Positions 11,177 through 20,713 of a stretch of DNA of 64,000 bases are shown piece after piece (positions within the stretch are counted from its first letter, which is position 1; the number at the start of each line of letters is the position of its first letter). Below the pieces are notes generated by a model, which worked only from the letters and a program-made list of their open reading frames with translations, was not told the origin of the DNA and did no database searches. A program made the translations under genes and the position numbers. The stretch is from positions 62,001 to 126,000 of the forward strand of contig NZ_MUXF01000001.1 in the NCBI RefSeq assembly GCF_003063295.1, given 5' to 3'. Origin of the DNA: Arcobacter lacus (GTDB taxonomy: Bacteria; Campylobacterota; Campylobacteria; Campylobacterales; Arcobacteraceae).

Positions 11177-12486
11177 CTTTTTAAATCCAACATAAGACTT
11201 ATTATTTCATCATATATTATATTTTGGCTTTGATCAGCATTAATTACTTTCACTTTATCTACTTTATACATGTATTCTTTATAAACTTTATTCACTTCAA
11301 GCATTTTTTCAAATGAATAATCTTGTTTTCTATTGTATGCGATTTCAGGACTTACATCAAGAAAAATTGTTAATTCAGGTTTTTTCCACATTTTAACACC
11401 AAAGATTTTTTGATATATTCTTTTAATTAATGGTTTTTTATTATTCTTTTCTTTATTTTGAATTCTACCTATTTCATCATCATAAATATATCTATCTGCA
11501 AGCACTATATTTCCAAATTGAATATAGTATAAAGCAATGAGAATTCTTAATTGTCTATCAACTAAAGACAATGTTCCTAATAAAAATTTAAAAAACTTCT
11601 TTTTAACTTCTTTTTTTAGTAATCTTTGTAATCCTGGTATCCAATATTCATTATTTCCAAAATATACTTTTTTAATTCCAGTATTTTTAAAAAATTCTAA
11701 ATTTTCTATATACCCAACTGTAGTACTTTTACCAGCTCCATCTACTCCAACAAAAGCAACTAAAAATCCTTTATTTCTTATTTTGTAAGATGGATATTTC
11801 AGTTTTTTTTGAATCCCTTTTATTTTGCCCAAAAGGAGTTTATATTTTTGCTTAGATGATAATTCACTATTATTTTTAACATTTTTAAGAACTTGCATCA
11901 AATATTTTTCTTTTAACTCTTGCCAACTTCGAAATTTTAAAATATCTTGAGAAATAACATTCCAATCTAAAGAAATTTCTTCTTTTAATATTCTTAAAAT
12001 ATAACCATTTTCAATTTTATGTATTTTTATTAACTCTTGTAATTCTATAAGATCTTCTTCTCTCTCGCTCAAAGATGCAACTCTCATAATAAACATTAAA
12101 GGAATATAATCTGCTAAATCTAGAATTTTTACCCTGTCATATTTCATTCTATAAGAAAGCTTATCTACTTCAATAGAAAAATTATACGGTTTATAAGGTT
12201 TAGGTCCAAACTGTACTTGTACATTTACATCCAGCATTACAAATTTATGTGTAACTTTATCTATTCCCATATAATAATAAGGCTTCTCTTTTTTTTGTAC
12301 TTTAAAAAAATTATTATTTAGTACAATAGAATCAAAACTGTCTATATCATTTTCATCTAATAATATATCTATGTCACCTCTTCCACCATTTAAATCTTCA
12401 TCTAAATGATTTAAACTTTTATAAACAATATAAGCTATTCCACTATCATTTAATTGATCAAATAAATTTTTATATATTTCTAACAT
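11173..12486 (-). CDS. Nucleotidyltransferase-like/thymidylate-kinase-like fusion protein
   Basis: This 437-residue protein has two parts. Residues 1 to about 200 resemble a minimal nucleotidyltransferase domain, with GGRGDIDILLDENDIDSF near residue 34 giving the DxD metal motif. Residues 240-437 form a P-loop kinase of the thymidylate kinase type: FVGVDGAGKSTTVGYIENL, the DRY motif in VLADRYIYDD, and KPELTIFLDVSPEIAYNRK before a lid. It is embedded between wzx and the APH-like kinase with overlaps on both sides (7 and 4 bp). TMK-like proteins occur in other O-antigen loci but I know no proven activity. A role in phosphorylating or activating a sugar or alditol is inference only. Confidence 0.7.
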   Translation of the reverse strand: MLEIYKNLFDQLNDSGIAYIVYKSLNHLDEDLNGGRGDIDILLDENDIDSFDSIVLNNNFFKVQKKEKPYYYMGIDKVTHKFVMLDVNVQVQFGPKPYKPYNFSIEVDKLSYRMKYDRVKILDLADYIPLMFIMRVASLSEREEDLIELQELIKIHKIENGYILRILKEEISLDWNVISQDILKFRSWQELKEKYLMQVLKNVKNNSELSSKQKYKLLLGKIKGIQKKLKYPSYKIRNKGFLVAFVGVDGAGKSTTVGYIENLEFFKNTGIKKVYFGNNEYWIPGLQRLLKKEVKKKFFKFLLGTLSLVDRQLRILIALYYIQFGNIVLADRYIYDDEIGRIQNKEKNNKKPLIKRIYQKIFGVKMWKKPELTIFLDVSPEIAYNRKQDYSFEKMLEVNKVYKEYMYKVDKVKVINADQSQNIIYDEIISLMLDLKR

Positions 12487-13721
12487 TTAATACCTTTTTT
12501 AACGAATTCATATGAACGATATAGTTTAAAGACTATCACCAAGCTATTTGAGATACTCATTATAATTAGTCCAAATACTATATTATCTATAAGCAAACCC
12601 AAAAAAAGAGAGGCTATTGCTGTTAGTGTAATTAAAACACTTAAAATAAAATTCTCTATCTGCTTTTCATAGTATAAATAAGTAGTTGTAGTAAAAAGAT
12701 TGCTTAAAAATTTCATATATAACAATGGTAAAAGAATTTGAGAATAAACACCAGCAACAAGCCACTCTTCTCCAAATACAAATCCAAAAAGAGGTTCTAA
12801 AAAGAACCATAATAAAATAAATGGAGGTAAAAGCATTGCATTTATTTTAATAAATTTCATCTTATAAAATTTTTGTTTATTTTTTTCTATTGAAAAAGAC
12901 TGATAAAAAACTTGGAAGAATGAAGAACTTATTATTGATATTGGTGATGCAACAACCCTATTTGCAAGAGAATAAAAACCAGCAATGTTTAGCGTAAAAA
13001 AAGAACTAATAATAACTACGGGAAGTTGTGCTGTTGCTGTGCTAAAAAATGATTGTATCATAGTAATTTTAGGAAATTTTATATATCTTTTTGATAATGC
13101 CAAAACTTTTACTTTTTCAAAATTTTGAAATAAAACTCCTATCTTTACTTTTTTAATTAAAAAAGCTACAACAATCGCTTGTGCTATAAATTGACTAATT
13201 ATTAAACCATCTTTACCAAAATCCTGTATACCAAAAACAATACTTGAAGTTCCATTTGTTAAACTTTGTGTAACTTTATTCATTGATAAAGTTTTATATT
13301 GTTTTTTTCTATTTAGCCAATAATTAAAAGTTTGATAACAACCAATTAAAAAAACTGAAAAAGGAATTAAGTATAGAAAATGTCCAAGAGAATTTTTGCC
13401 TAATAAACCTTGAAAAAAATCAAAAAATATAAAAATTATACAAAAAATAATAGAACTAAATATTGTATTTATTAATAAAGATAATCCAACAATATTTATA
13501 GCATTTTTTTCATATTTTGGAAGCATTATGGCTAAATCATACTGTCCATTTGTAAAAACTGCCAATAATGAAATTATAGCAATATAGAATGCAAATATTC
13601 CAAAATCTTCTGGTGTATATATACGAGTAAGTATCGGACTTATTGCAATAGGAATAATTTGTGCAATCGTAGTGCCTGTCATAAGTGTCAAAACATTTTT
13701 TACAAAATCATTATTATTCAT
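12480..13721 (-). CDS. wzx: O-unit flippase Wzx (polysaccharide transporter)
   Basis: This protein of about 413 residues has some twelve membrane helices and belongs to the MOP/PST flippase family. It would move undecaprenyl-linked repeat units to the periplasm. The N-terminus (LTGTTIAQIIPIAISPILTR, then IYTPEDFGIFAFY) is characteristic of Wzx/RfbX. I chose the ATG at 13721, which begins one base after the acyltransferase stop and has GATGGA seven bases upstream; in-frame starts at 13733 and 13736 lack a ribosome-binding site. It overlaps the downstream fusion gene by 7 bp. Confidence 0.86.
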   Translation of the reverse strand: MNNNDFVKNVLTLMTGTTIAQIIPIAISPILTRIYTPEDFGIFAFYIAIISLLAVFTNGQYDLAIMLPKYEKNAINIVGLSLLINTIFSSIIFCIIFIFFDFFQGLLGKNSLGHFLYLIPFSVFLIGCYQTFNYWLNRKKQYKTLSMNKVTQSLTNGTSSIVFGIQDFGKDGLIISQFIAQAIVVAFLIKKVKIGVLFQNFEKVKVLALSKRYIKFPKITMIQSFFSTATAQLPVVIISSFFTLNIAGFYSLANRVVASPISIISSSFFQVFYQSFSIEKNKQKFYKMKFIKINAMLLPPFILLWFFLEPLFGFVFGEEWLVAGVYSQILLPLLYMKFLSNLFTTTTYLYYEKQIENFILSVLITLTAIASLFLGLLIDNIVFGLIIMSISNSLVIVFKLYRSYEFVKKGIKC

Positions 13722-13722
13722 T

Positions 13723-15723
13723 CTAATTTCCATCAAAAATAATATTCTGAATATATCTAGATAATAATTTTGAACCTTCTTGACTTAAATGATCATCATC
13801 AAGATACAATAATTTATTATTTATAATACCATAGCACCATTTTTCATCACAAAATAATTTTTCAGTATCAATTACATTTACATTTTGATACTTTTTGTAC
13901 AACTCAAAAATTAATTTTCTATATTCTTCATTTCTATCAAAATAGTCAATATAATTAATTTTACAACTTTTTGTAAATATATTAAAAGGTCTTTTTAAGC
14001 AATGTATTGGATTAAATCCTAATTCAGGATGTTCTAAAAGATAATAGAAACTATATTTTTGTGAATTAAAATATCTCATTAATAAATTATGTGAATTTAT
14101 CCATTTCGATTTGTGTTCTTCTAAGGTAGATGTTCCTTCATATTTTTTTAATATTAAATCATTGCTATTATCAATATCTCCAAATCCTTTTAAATACATA
14201 TTTTTAGGACCTCTTTCTACAAAAATTACTTTATCAATATAAAATTTCTTATTTTCTAATAACTTATAAGTATTAGCAATATCTTTTTTACATTTTTCTT
14301 TAGCTTTTTCTGTTTTTCCTGAGTAAGTATCTATTAAAGGAGAACAACCATCTTGAGCTAATAGCAATACCCCCCCCCCATCTTTTTGACTCATATAATA
14401 ATTAGATAACCCATCATATATGGCTAATGCATGGCTATCACCAATAATTACCATATATTTTTTAGTTATATCATCTGAAGTTGCTTTTATATAATTATTT
14501 GTTGGCTTATATCCTAAAATTTTTGTTACTAAAGATATCCCTAAATCATTTTGGGCAGGAGTTCTTATAAACTGTTTTTCAAAACTTTCATTTGATTCAA
14601 GATGACTTCTATTTGATAGTCCATTCTTTTTTGATATATAATCTCCTACAAATCCTAAAATTAAAACTACAATACATAATTTAAAAACAAAAATATAACT
14701 ACTTTTTACTCTAGCATAAATTTCTATATATCTATATGTAAAATATGATAAAAGCACAGATAAAAAAATAAGTAATAGTCCAATTGAAATATCTAGTTTT
14801 ACTCCAAATATATGAGTAAAACTTATCAAAACATAATGCCATAAATATAATGGAAAACTAATTAGACCTATAAATACTAAAGTATTATTTGAAAACATCG
14901 TTCTTGATTTATCATAAGATATACTAAGTATTAATAAACCACTAAAAAATACAATTAAAAAAGTTTTATATGTATTAAAAGAACTATTATTATATGAAAG
15001 AACAATAGAAATAAAAAAAAACAAGTATATTAAATATTTATATTTATTTAATATATAAAATATATTTTTATATTTATAAGAAACTATAAATACTAAACCA
15101 CCAAAAGCTAATTCCCATGCACGAGATAAAGTATGATAAAATTTATCAAATTCAGTTATTAAAGGTAAAGAAAAAAGTATTAAAAATAGTATGGATAATG
15201 AAATAACTATATTTACTCTTGTTTTATATAAAAATATTAGAAGTAGTGGCCAAAATATGTAAAACTGTTCTTCAATTGCCAATGACCAAAAATGTAAAAG
15301 TGGTTTTAAAGATGCAGATTCATCCCAATATCCAACTTCTTTTATGAGTCTAAAATTTTCATAAAAAAGTGCAGATGATTTTATATGCTGTCCAAGTTGT
15401 TCAAACTCACTTGGAAACATAAATAAATACCCAATAAGTAATGTAGTAGTTAAAACTACTATTAATGCAGGAAATATTCTTCGTATACGATTTCTATAAA
15501 ACTCTTTTAAAGAAAAACTGTTTGATTCTAGTTTTGTATATATTATTTGTGTTATCAAATATCCAGATAATACAAAAAATATATCAACTCCTACATATCC
15601 AAATGAAAAATATTTTGGCCATATATGAAATAGAAGAACAAGAGATATTGCTATACCTCTTAATCCATCTATTGAAGAGTTATACTTTAGACTATGGTTA
15701 ACTATTGGAATAAAAGTTTTCAA
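13723..15723 (-). CDS. OafA-type O-acyltransferase with SGNH domain; poly-G contingency gene
   Basis: This 666-residue protein has an N-terminal acyltransferase-3 membrane domain (SSIDGLRGIAISLVLLFHIW at residues 16-35, FFVLSGYLIT) with about ten helices to residue 360. A periplasmic SGNH hydrolase-like domain follows, with GDSH at residues 428-431 and DDDH in LYLDDDHLSQEGSKLL near the C-terminus. It should O-acetylate the glycan. The coding strand holds ten consecutive G's (14370-14379, residues 449-452). In this sequence the frame is open. With nine G's a stop follows three codons later, and with eleven G's about 24 codons later. It occupies the place of wbpC (also an acyltransferase) in the O5-like order. 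Confidence 0.9.
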   Translation of the reverse strand: MKTFIPIVNHSLKYNSSIDGLRGIAISLVLLFHIWPKYFSFGYVGVDIFFVLSGYLITQIIYTKLESNSFSLKEFYRNRIRRIFPALIVVLTTTLLIGYLFMFPSEFEQLGQHIKSSALFYENFRLIKEVGYWDESASLKPLLHFWSLAIEEQFYIFWPLLLIFLYKTRVNIVISLSILFLILFSLPLITEFDKFYHTLSRAWELAFGGLVFIVSYKYKNIFYILNKYKYLIYLFFFISIVLSYNNSSFNTYKTFLIVFFSGLLILSISYDKSRTMFSNNTLVFIGLISFPLYLWHYVLISFTHIFGVKLDISIGLLLIFLSVLLSYFTYRYIEIYARVKSSYIFVFKLCIVVLILGFVGDYISKKNGLSNRSHLESNESFEKQFIRTPAQNDLGISLVTKILGYKPTNNYIKATSDDITKKYMVIIGDSHALAIYDGLSNYYMSQKDGGGVLLLAQDGCSPLIDTYSGKTEKAKEKCKKDIANTYKLLENKKFYIDKVIFVERGPKNMYLKGFGDIDNSNDLILKKYEGTSTLEEHKSKWINSHNLLMRYFNSQKYSFYYLLEHPELGFNPIHCLKRPFNIFTKSCKINYIDYFDRNEEYRKLIFELYKKYQNVNVIDTEKLFCDEKWCYGIINNKLLYLDDDHLSQEGSKLLSRYIQNIIFDGN

Positions 15724-15725
15724 TT

Positions 15726-16814
15726 TTATAAATTCTTTACGATATATGCAATTTCTTCATCTGTTACATAAGGATTCATAGGTAAACTCATAATTTCCTC
15801 TGATACTATCTCAGAAATAGGAAAATCACCTTTTTTATATCCAAGATATTTAAAACACTCTTGAAGATGAAGTGGCATTGGATAGTGAACTGCTGTTGGA
15901 ATTCCAGCTTCTTTTAATCTATTTTGAACTTCATCTCTATTTTTTACTCTTATTGAGTATTGAGCCCAAGCTGATATTGCTTTTTTATCCACAAAAGGAA
16001 GTACTAATCCTGATTTATTTTCTAAAGCTTTTGTATATTTAGAAGCTACTTCAGCTCTTTTTGCCAAGTCTTTTGGATAATATTTTAGTTTTACATTAAG
16101 CACAGCTGCTTGTATAGTATCGAGTCTTCCACCCATACCAATATATTTATGATGATATCTTTTTGATTGACCATGAAGTCGTAAACTTTTCATTTTATTT
16201 GCTATTTCTTCATCATTTGTGAAAACAGCTCCTCCATCACCATAACAACCTAATGGTTTTGCAGGGAAAAATGAAGTTGTTGAAATATCAGCAAGTGCAG
16301 AATCTGTAATGCCATCATAAGTAGAACCAAAACTTTGTGCACCATCTATAATTACTTTTAAGTTATACTTTTGGGCTATTTGGTTTACTTTATCCATATC
16401 AGCAGGTTGTCCATAAAGTGATACAGGAATGATAGCTTTTGTTTTTGAAGTGATTTTTTCTTCTATTAAATCAGGATTAATATTATAAGTTTTTTCATCA
16501 ATATCTACAAATACAGGAATTGCACCTAAAAATGCTATCATTTCAGCCGTTGCTATAAAAGTAAAAGGCGTAGTTATCACTTCATCACCTGGTTTTATAT
16601 CAAGTGCCATCATAGCAATAAGTAATGCATCTGTTCCATTACTACAAGATACAGCGTATTTTGCACCAGTAAATTCTTCAAGACTTTTTTCAAGTTCTTG
16701 TACTTCATTTCCCATGATAAAGTTGCAATTTCTTGCCACTTTTAAAATAGCATTTTCTATTTCATCTTTGTATAATTCATGTTGATATTGTAAGTTTGCA
16801 AAATCTATCTTCAT
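15726..16814 (-). CDS. wbpE: UDP-2-acetamido-3-oxo-glucuronate aminotransferase WbpE/WlbC
   Basis: This 362-residue DegT-family PLP enzyme would aminate C3 of UDP-3-keto-GlcNAcA. It opens MKIDFANLQYQHELYKDEIE, and the PLP lysine lies in TTSFFPAKPLGCYGDGGAVF near residue 185; both are typical of WbpE/WlbC. The family reaction consumes glutamate and is coupled to the oxidation by WbpB. wbpD (acetyltransferase) and wbpB (dehydrogenase) lie immediately upstream in the same operon, with 2-bp and 4-bp gaps. It differs clearly from the pglE aminotransferase in the same locus. Confidence 0.9.
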   Translation of the reverse strand: MKIDFANLQYQHELYKDEIENAILKVARNCNFIMGNEVQELEKSLEEFTGAKYAVSCSNGTDALLIAMMALDIKPGDEVITTPFTFIATAEMIAFLGAIPVFVDIDEKTYNINPDLIEEKITSKTKAIIPVSLYGQPADMDKVNQIAQKYNLKVIIDGAQSFGSTYDGITDSALADISTTSFFPAKPLGCYGDGGAVFTNDEEIANKMKSLRLHGQSKRYHHKYIGMGGRLDTIQAAVLNVKLKYYPKDLAKRAEVASKYTKALENKSGLVLPFVDKKAISAWAQYSIRVKNRDEVQNRLKEAGIPTAVHYPMPLHLQECFKYLGYKKGDFPISEIVSEEIMSLPMNPYVTDEEIAYIVKNL

Positions 16815-16816
16815 TT

Positions 16817-17395
16817 TTACTCTTCTATTAAAATTAAATTATTATTTTGGATTTTATATTTACTATTATCAAAAGTATCAACTGCTTCATCATATTCATC
16901 AAATTTCAGTGTATTTCCAGCTTTTGATACCCATCCAATTTGCTTTGCAGGAACTCCAACCATAAGTGCATACGGTTTTACATCCTTATTTACAACAGCT
17001 CCTGAACCAATTAATGCAAATTCTCCAATAGTTACACCACAAACAACAGTAGCATTTGCTCCAATGCTACAGCCTTTTTTAAGAACTGTTTTTTTGAATT
17101 CTTCACGTCGAACTATAAAAGCTCTTGGATTTATAACATTTGTAAATACCATAGAAGGGCCAAGAAAAACATCATCTTCTACTTCAACACCTTCATAAAT
17201 AGAAATATTATTTTGAACCTTTACACCATTTCCTATATTTACTTTTGGTCCAACTACACAATTCTGCCCAAATGAACAATTATTCCCAATATTTGAACCA
17301 CTTAAAATATGCGAAAAATGCCAGATTTTCGTATTTTCACCTATAGTTACATTTTCATCAACATAGCAAGATTCATGTGCAAAAAAAGAAGCCAT
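16817..17395 (-). CDS. wbpD: UDP-GlcNAc3NA N-acetyltransferase WbpD/WlbB
   Basis: This 192-residue left-handed beta-helix acetyltransferase would N-acetylate the 3-amino group of UDP-2-acetamido-3-amino-2,3-dideoxy-glucuronate. It opens with [20 protein letters not shown], followed by hexapeptide repeats and the loop [20 protein letters not shown] that is typical of WbpD/WlbB. The end of the helix ([17 protein letters not shown]) is also family-like. Its length matches WbpD. It lies 2 bp upstream of wbpE and 4 bp downstream of wbpB. Its product would be the substrate for WbpG-dependent amidino formation, perhaps after 2-epimerisation. Confidence 0.9.
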   Translation of the reverse strand: MASFFAHESCYVDENVTIGENTKIWHFSHILSGSNIGNNCSFGQNCVVGPKVNIGNGVKVQNNISIYEGVEVEDDVFLGPSMVFTNVINPRAFIVRREEFKKTVLKKGCSIGANATVVCGVTIGEFALIGSGAVVNKDVKPYALMVGVPAKQIGWVSKAGNTLKFDEYDEAVDTFDNSKYKIQNNNLILIEE

Positions 17396-17399
17396 AACT

Positions 17400-18368
17400 T
17401 TAACCTAATATTTTTTTACAAAAAGGATGATAGTCTCCTACTAGTCCAATAGGATTAAGTTTTCTTATTTCAGAAACTATATTGATTGAATTTCTAGCTT
17501 CTTTTAATCCAAAACCTTCACCATTTAATATATGTTGGTAACTTTTTGTATGTAAATCAGTAAAACCATCACTAAATTCAAACTCCTCACCATCAACTGT
17601 TATACTTCTAAATGTTCTTTTTCCTGTAGCTTTTATTTCATCTGGAATATAATCATAATTCACTGATAAAAACCATCTAACATTAGCATTTTTTAGTTTC
17701 ATATAACCAGCATTTGCATCTGCTTGTTTTAAATGAACAAGATTTTCTTCTATTGGACCAAATATCCAAGATAACATATCAAAAAAATGAACTCCAATAT
17801 TTGAAGCTATTCCACCAGATTTTGATTCATCACCTTTCCACGATACAAAATACCATTTTCCACGGCTTGTTAAATATGTCAAATCAATATCATATATTTT
17901 ATTTGGATTTTTTTCTAACTCTTTAGAAATTTTTTCTTTTAATGCAATTATAGAGTCATGAAGTCTTAACTGCAATATATTATAAACTTTTTTGCCAGTC
18001 TCTTTTTCAATTATTTCAAGCTGATCTATATTATGAGGATTTAAAACTAAAGGTTTTTCGCAAATTGCATGAGCTCCACTTTTTAATGCAAATCTTATAT
18101 GACTATCATGCAAGTAATTTGGAGTAGTAATAGCCATATATTCTATTTTTTTATTTCCATCTCTATGCCATTTATCAACAAATCTGTCAAATCTTTCAAA
18201 TTCTGTAAAAAAAGAAGCTTCTGGAAAATTACTATCCATAATACCAATACCATCATAAGGATCAAGTGCTGCTACAAGTTCATTACCTGTATCTTTAATA
18301 GCTTTCATATGTCTTGGTGCAATATAACCACTTGCCCCAATAAGTGCAAAATTTTTTTTATTTGGCAT
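17400..18368 (-). CDS. wbpB: UDP-GlcNAcA 3-dehydrogenase WbpB/WlbA (Gfo/Idh/MocA family)
   Basis: This 322-residue NAD-dependent oxidoreductase would oxidise C3 of UDP-N-acetylglucosaminuronate. The N-terminal Rossmann fold starts [20 protein letters not shown], where the IAPRHM segment is typical of WlbA/WbpB. The Gfo/Idh/MocA signature is [13 protein letters not shown] near residue 98. The C-terminal domain has [15 protein letters not shown]. Length is as expected. It lies 2 bp downstream of wbpA and 4 bp upstream of wbpD, so the four pathway enzymes are contiguous and probably translated from one message. Confidence 0.9.
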   Translation of the reverse strand: MPNKKNFALIGASGYIAPRHMKAIKDTGNELVAALDPYDGIGIMDSNFPEASFFTEFERFDRFVDKWHRDGNKKIEYMAITTPNYLHDSHIRFALKSGAHAICEKPLVLNPHNIDQLEIIEKETGKKVYNILQLRLHDSIIALKEKISKELEKNPNKIYDIDLTYLTSRGKWYFVSWKGDESKSGGIASNIGVHFFDMLSWIFGPIEENLVHLKQADANAGYMKLKNANVRWFLSVNYDYIPDEIKATGKRTFRSITVDGEEFEFSDGFTDLHTKSYQHILNGEGFGLKEARNSINIVSEIRKLNPIGLVGDYHPFCKKILG

Positions 18369-18370
18369 CT

Positions 18371-19615
18371 TTATAATCTCCCATCTGTTTCATCTAAAAT
18401 AGATTTAATATCAAATACTACATTATTATCTGTTTTAAGTTTTAATTCTTTAAATTCATTGTGAGCTACAGCTAAAACTATCGCTTCATATTTAGCTATA
18501 TTTAACTCTTTTATTAGTTTTAAATTATATTCATGTTCCACTTCTTTTGCATCTGCCCATGGATCATAAATATCTATATTACATCCAAACTCTTGTAGTT
18601 CTTCTATTACATCTATTACTCTACTATTTCTTATATCTGGACAATTTTCTTTAAAAGTAATTCCAAGTACTAGAACATTTGAACCTTCTATTTTATGACC
18701 TTTTTTTATCATTAATTTTATTACTTGATTAGCTACATAGATTCCCATATTATCATTTAGTCTTCTTCCTGCTAGTATGATTTCAGGGTTATAACCTATA
18801 CTTTGAGCTTTATGAGTAAGATAGTATGGATCTACACCGATACAATGTCCTCCAACTAATCCCGGTCTAAATGGCAAAAAATTCCATTTAGTTCCAGCTG
18901 CTGCTAAAACATCATTTGTATTGATACCAAGTTTATTAAAAATAATTGCTAGTTCATTTACAAAAGCTATATTTATATCTCTTTGAGAGTTTTCTATAAC
19001 TTTTGCAGCTTCTGCAACTTTTATTGTAGGTGCTAGATGAGTACCAGCTGTTATGATACTTGCATATAATTCATTTACTTTTTTACCAATTTCAGGAGTA
19101 CTTCCTGAAGTTACTTTAAGTATTTTAGTAACAGTATGCTCTTTATCCCCTGGATTGATTCTTTCTGGGCTATATCCACAGAAGAAATCAACATTAAATT
19201 TTAAATTTGAGAATTTCTCAAGCACAGGAACACAGTCTTCTTCTGTTGCACCTGGATAAACTGTTGATTCATAAATAACTATATCATCTTTTTTAAGAAC
19301 TTTTCCTACTGTTTCGCTAGCTTTTATTAAAGGAGTTAAGTCAGGTCTTTTGTTTTTGTCTATTGGCGTTGGAACGGTTACAATATAAATATTACACTCT
19401 TTTATATCATTTATATCTAATGAAAATTTCATACCATTTTTTATTGCTTCTTTTACTTGATTTTCTGTTAGTTCTAATGTTCTATCATATCCACTTGAAA
19501 GTTCATCTATTCTCCATTTTGATATATCAAAACCTACTACTTCATATTTACTACTAAAAGCATGAGCTAAAGGAAGCCCAACATATCCAAGACCAATTAC
19601 ACAAATTTTACTCAT
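18371..19615 (-). CDS. wbpA: UDP-N-acetylglucosamine 6-dehydrogenase WbpA/TviB
   Basis: This 414-residue UDP-sugar dehydrogenase oxidises C6 of UDP-GlcNAc twice to give the uronic acid. Visible features are the N-terminal NAD site [16 protein letters not shown], the [14 protein letters not shown] segment of the WbpA/WbpO/TviB group, the catalytic cysteine in [19 protein letters not shown] near residue 262, and the C-terminal [17 protein letters not shown]-GalNAc-specific WbpO enzymes look alike; the linked wbpBDE favours UDP-GlcNAc. It overlaps the upstream epimerase gene by 4 bp. A second, E. coli Ugd-like dehydrogenase is encoded two genes upstream. Confidence 0.9.
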   Translation of the reverse strand: MSKICVIGLGYVGLPLAHAFSSKYEVVGFDISKWRIDELSSGYDRTLELTENQVKEAIKNGMKFSLDINDIKECNIYIVTVPTPIDKNKRPDLTPLIKASETVGKVLKKDDIVIYESTVYPGATEEDCVPVLEKFSNLKFNVDFFCGYSPERINPGDKEHTVTKILKVTSGSTPEIGKKVNELYASIITAGTHLAPTIKVAEAAKVIENSQRDINIAFVNELAIIFNKLGINTNDVLAAAGTKWNFLPFRPGLVGGHCIGVDPYYLTHKAQSIGYNPEIILAGRRLNDNMGIYVANQVIKLMIKKGHKIEGSNVLVLGITFKENCPDIRNSRVIDVIEELQEFGCNIDIYDPWADAKEVEHEYNLKLIKELNIAKYEAIVLAVAHNEFKELKLKTDNNVVFDIKSILDETDGRL

Positions 19616-20703
19616 TTTATTTTATTTCCTTTCTTATCATATCCAAAAAATTCCAAATACCAATCTACAAACTTATTTATACCATCTTGTATAGCTGTAG
19701 CTGGTTTATAACCCAAATTTTGAACTAAATCACTGACATCAGCATAAGTTGCTGGAACATCTCCTGCTTGTATTGGCATCATATTTTTTTCTATAATTTT
19801 ACCTAATTTATTTTCAATAGCATTTATAAAATCCATAAGTTTAACAGGATTATTATTTCCTATATTATAGATTTTGTATGGAGCCGATGAAGTCGAAGTC
19901 TCTCCTGTTTTTCCATTCCAATTTTTGTCAGATTTTGCAGGATTATCTATAACTCTTATTACACCTTCAACAATATCATCTATATAAGTAAAATCTCTTA
20001 GCATTTCACCATTATTAAACACATCTATTTTATTTCCTTCTAATGCCGCTTTTGTAAATAAAAATAGTGCCATATCAGGTCTTCCCCATGGTCCATAAAC
20101 AGTAAAAAATCTCAAACCCGTTGTAGATATCCCAAAAAGATGGCTATAAGTGTGAGCCATAAGTTCATTTGATTTTTTACTAGCTGCGTAAAGACTAATA
20201 GGATGATCTACATTGTGATTTGTTGAAAAAGGAAGTTCTTCATTTAGTCCATAAACAGATGAACTACTTGCATAAGATAAATTTTTTACATTATTATGTC
20301 GACAGGCTTCTAAAATATTCATAAATCCTATAATATTACTATCCATATATGCATCAGGATTTGTTAAACTATATCTTACTCCTGCTTGAGCTGCTAAGTT
20401 ACAAACCGCATCGAACTTTTCTGTTTCAAAAAGTTTCATCATAGAATTTTTATCTTCAAGATTTATTTTGATAAATTTATAATTAGGATTTGTTATAGAA
20501 GTTATTAGTTTTCCATAAGGTATATTTTTACCATCTTCTATGTTATTTATTATCCCACCTCTTTGAAGTCTTCCATACTTTACATTTTGGTCGTAGTAAT
20601 CGTTTATATTATCAAGTCCTACTACTTCATCTCCTCTTTCAAGTAATTTTATAGCCAAATGACTTCCTATAAATCCCGCTGTTCCTGTAACTAATATCTT
20701 CAA
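19612..20703 (-). CDS. UDP-glucuronate 4-epimerase (Gla/WbnF-type)
   Basis: This 363-residue extended SDR enzyme would interconvert UDP-GlcA and UDP-GalA. It has the NAD motif [13 protein letters not shown] at the start, [13 protein letters not shown], the catalytic Tyr-Lys in [15 protein letters not shown], and [18 protein letters not shown]. The last is typical of bacterial UDP-glucuronate epimerases (CapI, LspL, WbnF, Gla). Its length is slightly over the usual 335. Its substrate would come from the Ugd-like dehydrogenase 10 bp upstream. The pairing suggests GalA (or GlcA) in the repeat unit. Confidence 0.88.
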   Translation of the reverse strand: MKILVTGTAGFIGSHLAIKLLERGDEVVGLDNINDYYDQNVKYGRLQRGGIINNIEDGKNIPYGKLITSITNPNYKFIKINLEDKNSMMKLFETEKFDAVCNLAAQAGVRYSLTNPDAYMDSNIIGFMNILEACRHNNVKNLSYASSSSVYGLNEELPFSTNHNVDHPISLYAASKKSNELMAHTYSHLFGISTTGLRFFTVYGPWGRPDMALFLFTKAALEGNKIDVFNNGEMLRDFTYIDDIVEGVIRVIDNPAKSDKNWNGKTGETSTSSAPYKIYNIGNNNPVKLMDFINAIENKLGKIIEKNMMPIQAGDVPATYADVSDLVQNLGYKPATAIQDGINKFVDWYLEFFGYDKKGNKIK

Positions 20704-20713
20704 TTATTTCCCC

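Noticed and set aside
18099-18464. A 121-codon plus-strand frame across wbpB and wbpA
   Set aside because: It is antisense to two motif-rich genes and its translation shows no domain; it is a by-product of AT-rich codon use.
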